DNA from: JACPYF01 sp964348695
GTDB taxonomy: Bacteria; Patescibacteriota; Saccharimonadia; Saccharimonadales; Saccharimonadaceae
DNA length: 5,573 nt
Assembly (NCBI GenBank): GCA_964348695.1
Contig: CAYGDI010000014.1
Coordinates: forward strand, 1 to 5,573
Direction: 5' to 3'
Below are positions 5,200 through 5,573 of the stretch, one piece after another (position 1 is the stretch's first letter; every line of letters begins with the position of its first letter). The notes beneath the pieces are model-generated. The model was not told the DNA's origin. It made no database searches and saw only the letters and a program-made list of their open reading frames with translations. The position numbers were made by a program, and so were the translations under genes.

Positions 5200-5438
5200 G
5201 TCTCTTTTCCAACACGATCACCCCAATTAGTTTCCTCAGGCTTGTTTTGAGGGTTGATTTGATCGACAAGTTTTTTGATCGACAATTTTTTCTTCATGGT
5301 TGGTTTGATTTTAATTATTTCTCCTCGCTCATCTTCAATATCGACAGTTGTGCCGGCTTCTAGCCCAAGCTTTTCAATTAAATATTGTGGTAATCGCACA
5401 GCAAGGCTGTTACCCCATTTTTGTATTTTGGTTGACAT
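5193..5438 (-). CDS. mazE: MazE antitoxin, AbrB/SpoVT-type DNA-binding protein
   Basis: An 81-residue antitoxin that binds and neutralises MazF and normally represses its own operon. The N-terminal AbrB-type swapped-hairpin domain spans about residues 3-47 with the KWGNSLAVRLP motif (7-17); K7, S11 and R15 align with E. coli DNA-contact positions R8, S12 and R16. The C-terminal half is the flexible toxin-binding tail, with LVDQINPQN (58-66) and NWGDRVGKETW (71-81), matching E. coli ITPEN and DWGEPKDKEVW. Both halves are intact and the length is nearly that of E. coli MazE (82). The ATG at 5438 is the first Met. No Shine-Dalgarno lies upstream, and the -10 box ends 6 bases before it, so leaderless translation is likely. 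The upstream palindromes are the expected autoregulatory operator. Confidence 0.95.
   Translation of the reverse strand: MSTKIQKWGNSLAVRLPQYLIEKLGLEAGTTVDIEDERGEIIKIKPTMKKKLSIKKLVDQINPQNKPEETNWGDRVGKETW
5261..5291. repeat. Near-exact tandem repeat GATCGACAA(G)TTTTTT inside mazE
   Basis: Two adjacent copies (5261-5276 and 5277-5291) differ by one G. They encode the Lys-rich KKKLSIKKLVDQI junction between the DNA-binding and toxin-binding halves of MazE. The 16-base offset is not a multiple of three, so the copies are read in different frames. This looks like a local duplication or chance in a low-complexity stretch. The two T6 runs (A6 in the mRNA) are slippage-prone. Confidence 0.6.
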
Positions 5439-5444
5439 GAATAA

Positions 5445-5472
5445 AGTATATACAATGTATATATTGAGTCAA
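5445..5472 (-). promoter_or_regulatory. mazEF promoter: TTGACT, 16 bp, TATACT
   Basis: On the - strand a near-consensus sigma-70-type -35 TTGACT (5472-5467) and -10 TATACT (5450-5445) are separated by 16 bases. Six bases (TTATTC) lie between the -10 and the mazE ATG at 5438, so transcription should begin at or within a base or two of the A of the start codon. This predicts a leaderless mazEF mRNA. Confidence 0.75.
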
Positions 5473-5473
5473 T
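5447..5473. promoter_or_regulatory. Probable MazE/MazEF operator: two abutting palindromes over the promoter
   Basis: TATATACA-A-TGTATATA (5447-5463) is a perfect eight-base inverted repeat around one base. It covers the spacer and most of the -10. ATTGA-G-TCAAT (5463-5473) is a perfect five-base inverted repeat covering the -35, and the two share the base at 5463. Binding of a dimeric repressor would block RNA polymerase. MazE-type autoregulation through palindromes upstream of mazEF is known in E. coli; its action here is inferred from position. Confidence 0.7.
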
Positions 5474-5573
5474 GTCCATTGCCTGCACAAATAGGCTACA
5501 ATACTCGTCCTAAATTTTTCCTTAAGATTAATTAAATTTTGCTACGTACTGAGAATTTCTAGGTTTTTTAATG
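5474..5573. other. Right-end flank without a recognisable gene
   Basis: One hundred AT-rich bases upstream of mazEF with no coding sequence that I can support. A TACAAT (5497-5502) could be a + strand -10, but no matching -35 stands out. The last three bases are ATG, preceded by AGG (5561-5563) at seven bases' spacing, so a + strand gene may begin at the very edge; this cannot be judged from the window. Confidence 0.4.

Noticed and set aside
5432..5465. Divergent + strand promoter with TTGACA at 5432-5437
   Set aside because: The best -10, TGTATA at 5456-5461, is poor at 18 bases' spacing and lies inside the palindrome, and no gene follows in the window.
5275..5535. + strand 86-codon ORF across mazE
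   Set aside because: It is antisense to the clear mazE gene and its operator, with no protein-like pattern.

Overview
The window looks like chromosomal DNA of an ultra-small, AT-rich bacterium, most likely Patescibacteria/CPR (Parcubacteria-like). This is an inference. It rests on the protein style (a receiver-only response regulator with the NLS and VKSxW signatures I associate with CPR receivers, trimmed enzymes, several tiny membrane proteins), the tight packing, and the near absence of Shine-Dalgarno motifs. UGA is used as an ordinary stop at 405-407 and 3135-3137, which argues against the UGA=Gly lineages (Gracilibacteria/SR1). No 16S or other phylogenetic marker is present, so the taxonomy is only a suggestion.

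Layout. Seven recognisable + strand genes and two tiny ORFs run from the left edge to 4752. They are: a receiver domain cut by or near the left edge (3-407); a compact class C beta-lactamase-fold serine hydrolase (490-1371); an isochorismatase-like cysteine hydrolase (1377-1913); a ten-helix EamA/DMT-type transporter with its last helix displaced by a frameshift (1928-2761, tail to 2817); two tiny membrane-protein ORFs (2904-3053 and 3054-3137); a membrane-anchored SOUL heme-binding-family protein (3145-3780); a three-helix conserved membrane protein (3791-4150); and a Cys-containing conserved protein of unknown function (4243-4752). The hydrolase, isochorismatase and transporter are 5 and 14 bases apart. 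The tiny ORFs, SOUL gene and 119-residue membrane protein are 0 to 10 bases apart. They could therefore form one or two operons.

On the - strand, converging on these genes, is a complete MazEF toxin-antitoxin module (mazE 5193-5438, mazF 4864-5199, overlapping by 7 bases). Both proteins resemble the E. coli pair almost end to end. Its promoter is the clearest regulatory element in the window: TTGACT, 16 bases, TATACT, with the -10 ending only 6 bases before the mazE ATG. This implies a leaderless transcript. Two abutting palindromes cover the -35, spacer and -10.

The most notable observations are the transporter frameshift, which has an in-phase TTTAAAG slippery heptamer at the junction; the palindrome-covered leaderless mazEF promoter; the stop/start-abutting chain of tiny membrane ORFs leading into the SOUL gene; and the loop-trimmed serine hydrolase. 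I see no rRNA, tRNA, CRISPR array, insertion sequence or convincing intrinsic terminator. I did not find evidence for a wholly new multi-gene system.
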